Assembly (NCBI GenBank): GCA_934446455.1
Contig: CAKSEE010000031.1
Location: 1 to 32,449, forward strand
DNA length: 32,449 nucleotides
Source: an uncultured Oscillospiraceae bacterium
GTDB lineage: Bacteria > Bacillota > Clostridia > Oscillospirales > Ruminococcaceae
Direction of reading: 5' to 3'
Shown: piece after piece, positions 31,464-32,449 of the stretch
Position numbering within the stretch: the stretch's first letter is position 1
Layout: every line of letters begins with the position of its first letter
Notes under the pieces: model-generated
Told to the model about the DNA's origin: nothing
Seen by the model: the letters and a program-made list of their open reading frames with translations, nothing else
Database searches by the model: none
Program-made: the position numbers and the translations under genes

Positions 31464-32294
31464 ATGCCCGAGATAATCGAAATAACCGACTTTGCCGCAC
31501 CCGAGCTTGACGTGTTCGCACGGCTTACGGAAGCGCAGCTTCGCAACAGGCTTGAGCCCGAAAAGGGCGTTTTCATCGCGGAAAGCCCGAAGGTGATACG
31601 GTTGGCGCTCGCGGAGGGCTACGAGCCACTGTCCATGCTCACAGAGCGCCGCCACATCATCGGCGACGCAAAGGACGTTGTGGAAATGTGCGGCAATATC
31701 CCCGTGTACACCGCCCCGCCCGAGGTGCTTGAAAGGCTCGCGGGGTACAGGCTCACGCGGGGAGTGCTTTGCGCCATGCGCAGAAAGCACCTGCCCGAAG
31801 CGCGGGAGCTTCTCGCAAACGCGCATCGCGTGGCGGTTCTCGAAAACATAATGGACTCGACTAATATAGGCGCGATGTTCCGCTCTGCAGCGGCGCTCGG
31901 CATAGACGCGGTGCTCGTTACGCCATGCTGCTGCGACCCGCTGTGCAGGCGCGCCGTCCGCGTAAGCATGGGGACGATACTGCAGGTCCCGTGGACGCGC
32001 ATAGGCGCAGAGCCTGCGGACTGGCCCGCAAAAGGAATGGAGCTGCTGCACGAAATGGGCTTCAGAACCGCCGCAATGACGCTCGACAGCCGTTCCGTAT
32101 CCATTGACGACTCTGCGCTCGCCGCCGAGGAGCGGCTGGCTATAGTCCTCGGCACCGAGGGCGACGGGCTGAGCGCAGAAACCTCCGCGCAATGCGACTA
32201 CTCCGTGAAAATTCCGATGTTCCACGGGGTGGACTCGCTTAACGTTGCGGCGGCGGGCGCTGTGGCGTTCTGGGAGCTGAGATACAGGGAATAA
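31464..32294 (+). CDS. TrmH/SpoU-family RNA 2'-O-methyltransferase
   Basis: A 276-aa SPOUT-class methyltransferase that methylates ribose 2'-OH in tRNA or rRNA. All three SpoU motifs are present: motif 1 NIMDSTNIGAMFRSAAALG at about 130-148, motif 2 LAIVLGTEGDGL, motif 3 IPMFHGVDSLNVAAAGAVA near the C-terminus, forming the knotted AdoMet site. The N-terminal 100 residues form the usual substrate-binding extension (EKGVFIAESPKVIRLALAEGY). The start is 2 bases behind the ligase stop, with AGGAGC as ribosome site, so it is in the same operon although unrelated in pathway. Target nucleotide unknown. Confidence 0.94.
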   Translation: MPEIIEITDFAAPELDVFARLTEAQLRNRLEPEKGVFIAESPKVIRLALAEGYEPLSMLTERRHIIGDAKDVVEMCGNIPVYTAPPEVLERLAGYRLTRGVLCAMRRKHLPEARELLANAHRVAVLENIMDSTNIGAMFRSAAALGIDAVLVTPCCCDPLCRRAVRVSMGTILQVPWTRIGAEPADWPAKGMELLHEMGFRTAAMTLDSRSVSIDDSALAAEERLAIVLGTEGDGLSAETSAQCDYSVKIPMFHGVDSLNVAAAGAVAFWELRYRE

Positions 32295-32300
32295 AGCAAA

Positions 32301-32328
32301 GAGCCTGCCGTAATTATACGGCAGGCTC
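32301..32328 (+). terminator. Hairpin terminator of the ior operon
   Basis: Perfect 12-bp stem GAGCCTGCCGTA / TACGGCAGGCTC with the 4-base loop ATTA, 6 bases after the trmH-like stop. There is no T-tract behind it, so termination may rely on the whole set of hairpins that follows. Confidence 0.75.
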
Positions 32329-32331
32329 AGA

Positions 32332-32366
32332 CCGTCGAAAAACCCCATACGGGGGTTTTCCGACGG
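32332..32366. repeat. Strong inverted repeat after the terminator
   Basis: CCGTCG-AAAAA-CCCC and GGGG-GTTTTC-CGACGG form a near-perfect stem of about 15 bp with a 4-to-5-base loop and one mismatch. It could be a second terminator acting on the minus strand or a dispersed repeat unit. Confidence 0.65.
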
Positions 32367-32374
32367 GGCATCCG

Positions 32375-32404
32375 CGCTGCGCGCACGGTTGCGTAAGCGC
32401 AGCG
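32375..32404. repeat. GC-rich inverted repeat at the right end
   Basis: CGCTGCGC (32375-32382) and GCGCAGCG (32397-32404) with a 14-base spacer. Together with the two upstream stems this makes three consecutive palindromes in about 100 bases. The remaining bases to the window end show no gene. Confidence 0.55.
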
Positions 32405-32449
32405 TCGCGTACACACTTGCGCGGATAGGAGAGTTTTTTGCCTCGGGAA

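Noticed and set aside
31335..32414. 359-codon minus-strand frame over the trmH-like gene
   Set aside because: All three SpoU motifs are on the plus strand; the antisense frame also crosses the terminator hairpins.
1..32449. CRISPR array, tRNA, rRNA, insertion sequence
   Set aside because: No regularly spaced repeats, no cloverleaf-like sequence noticed, and no transposase-like reading frame or terminal repeats.

Overview
The window looks like a Gram-positive, anaerobic Clostridia-type (Firmicutes) chromosome, most plausibly a gut Ruminococcus/Oscillospiraceae-like organism. The grounds are a type VIIb (EssC/WXG100) secretion locus, consensus sigma-A promoters, strong AGGAGG-type ribosome sites, a 2[4Fe-4S] indolepyruvate:ferredoxin oxidoreductase, and a B12-dependent methionine synthase without reactivation domain. 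The genus is an inference; no rRNA or marker gene is present.

Region 1 (1-13.5 kb, almost all minus strand) is a type VII secretion island. Reading along transcription: a promoter at 12.1 kb, two small WXG100-like proteins, a hairpin, a 1003-aa surface lipoprotein (SLH-like and Ig-like segments, Gly-rich tail), a conspicuous 18-bp intercistronic hairpin, a single-pass membrane protein with a long acidic Pro/Thr-rich outer part, a 734-aa exported protein, a zinc-ribbon pseudokinase, and the FtsK/SpoIIIE motor EssC, which runs off the left edge. EssA, EssB, EsaA and EsaB are not seen, and the genes between esx and essC are not the usual ones. Upstream lie a LytTR regulator whose receiver lacks its phospho-acceptor Asp and a divergent XRE regulator. 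A palindrome between them overlaps the -35 of a perfect sigma-A promoter. This island is the most likely undescribed system in the window.

Region 2 (13.5-16.6 kb) has three separately transcribed genes of nucleic-acid repair type: an AlkD-like DNA alkylation repair protein, an SPL-family radical SAM protein, and an RlaP-type nucleotidyltransferase.

Region 3 (16.6-25 kb, minus strand) is a tightly packed run that may be one transcript from a promoter near 24.97 kb: a 54-aa DUF3006-like protein, a DMT-type transporter, a MATE exporter, MoxR ATPase, DUF58 protein, DUF4129-like membrane protein and MetH, closed by a terminator at 16.6 kb. MoxR-DUF58-DUF4129 is a known envelope/complex-maturation module, here without its usual transglutaminase.

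Region 4 (25.1-32.4 kb): a small SHOCT-like protein, a sodium:solute symporter on the minus strand, and a divergent plus-strand operon iorA-iorB-acyl-CoA ligase-TrmH methyltransferase. The first three genes suggest interconversion of aryl pyruvates, aryl-acetyl-CoA and aryl acids, with the symporter a possible substrate carrier. Three consecutive inverted repeats close the window. By eye, Region 1 is more AT-rich than Regions 2-4, which fits an accessory island.
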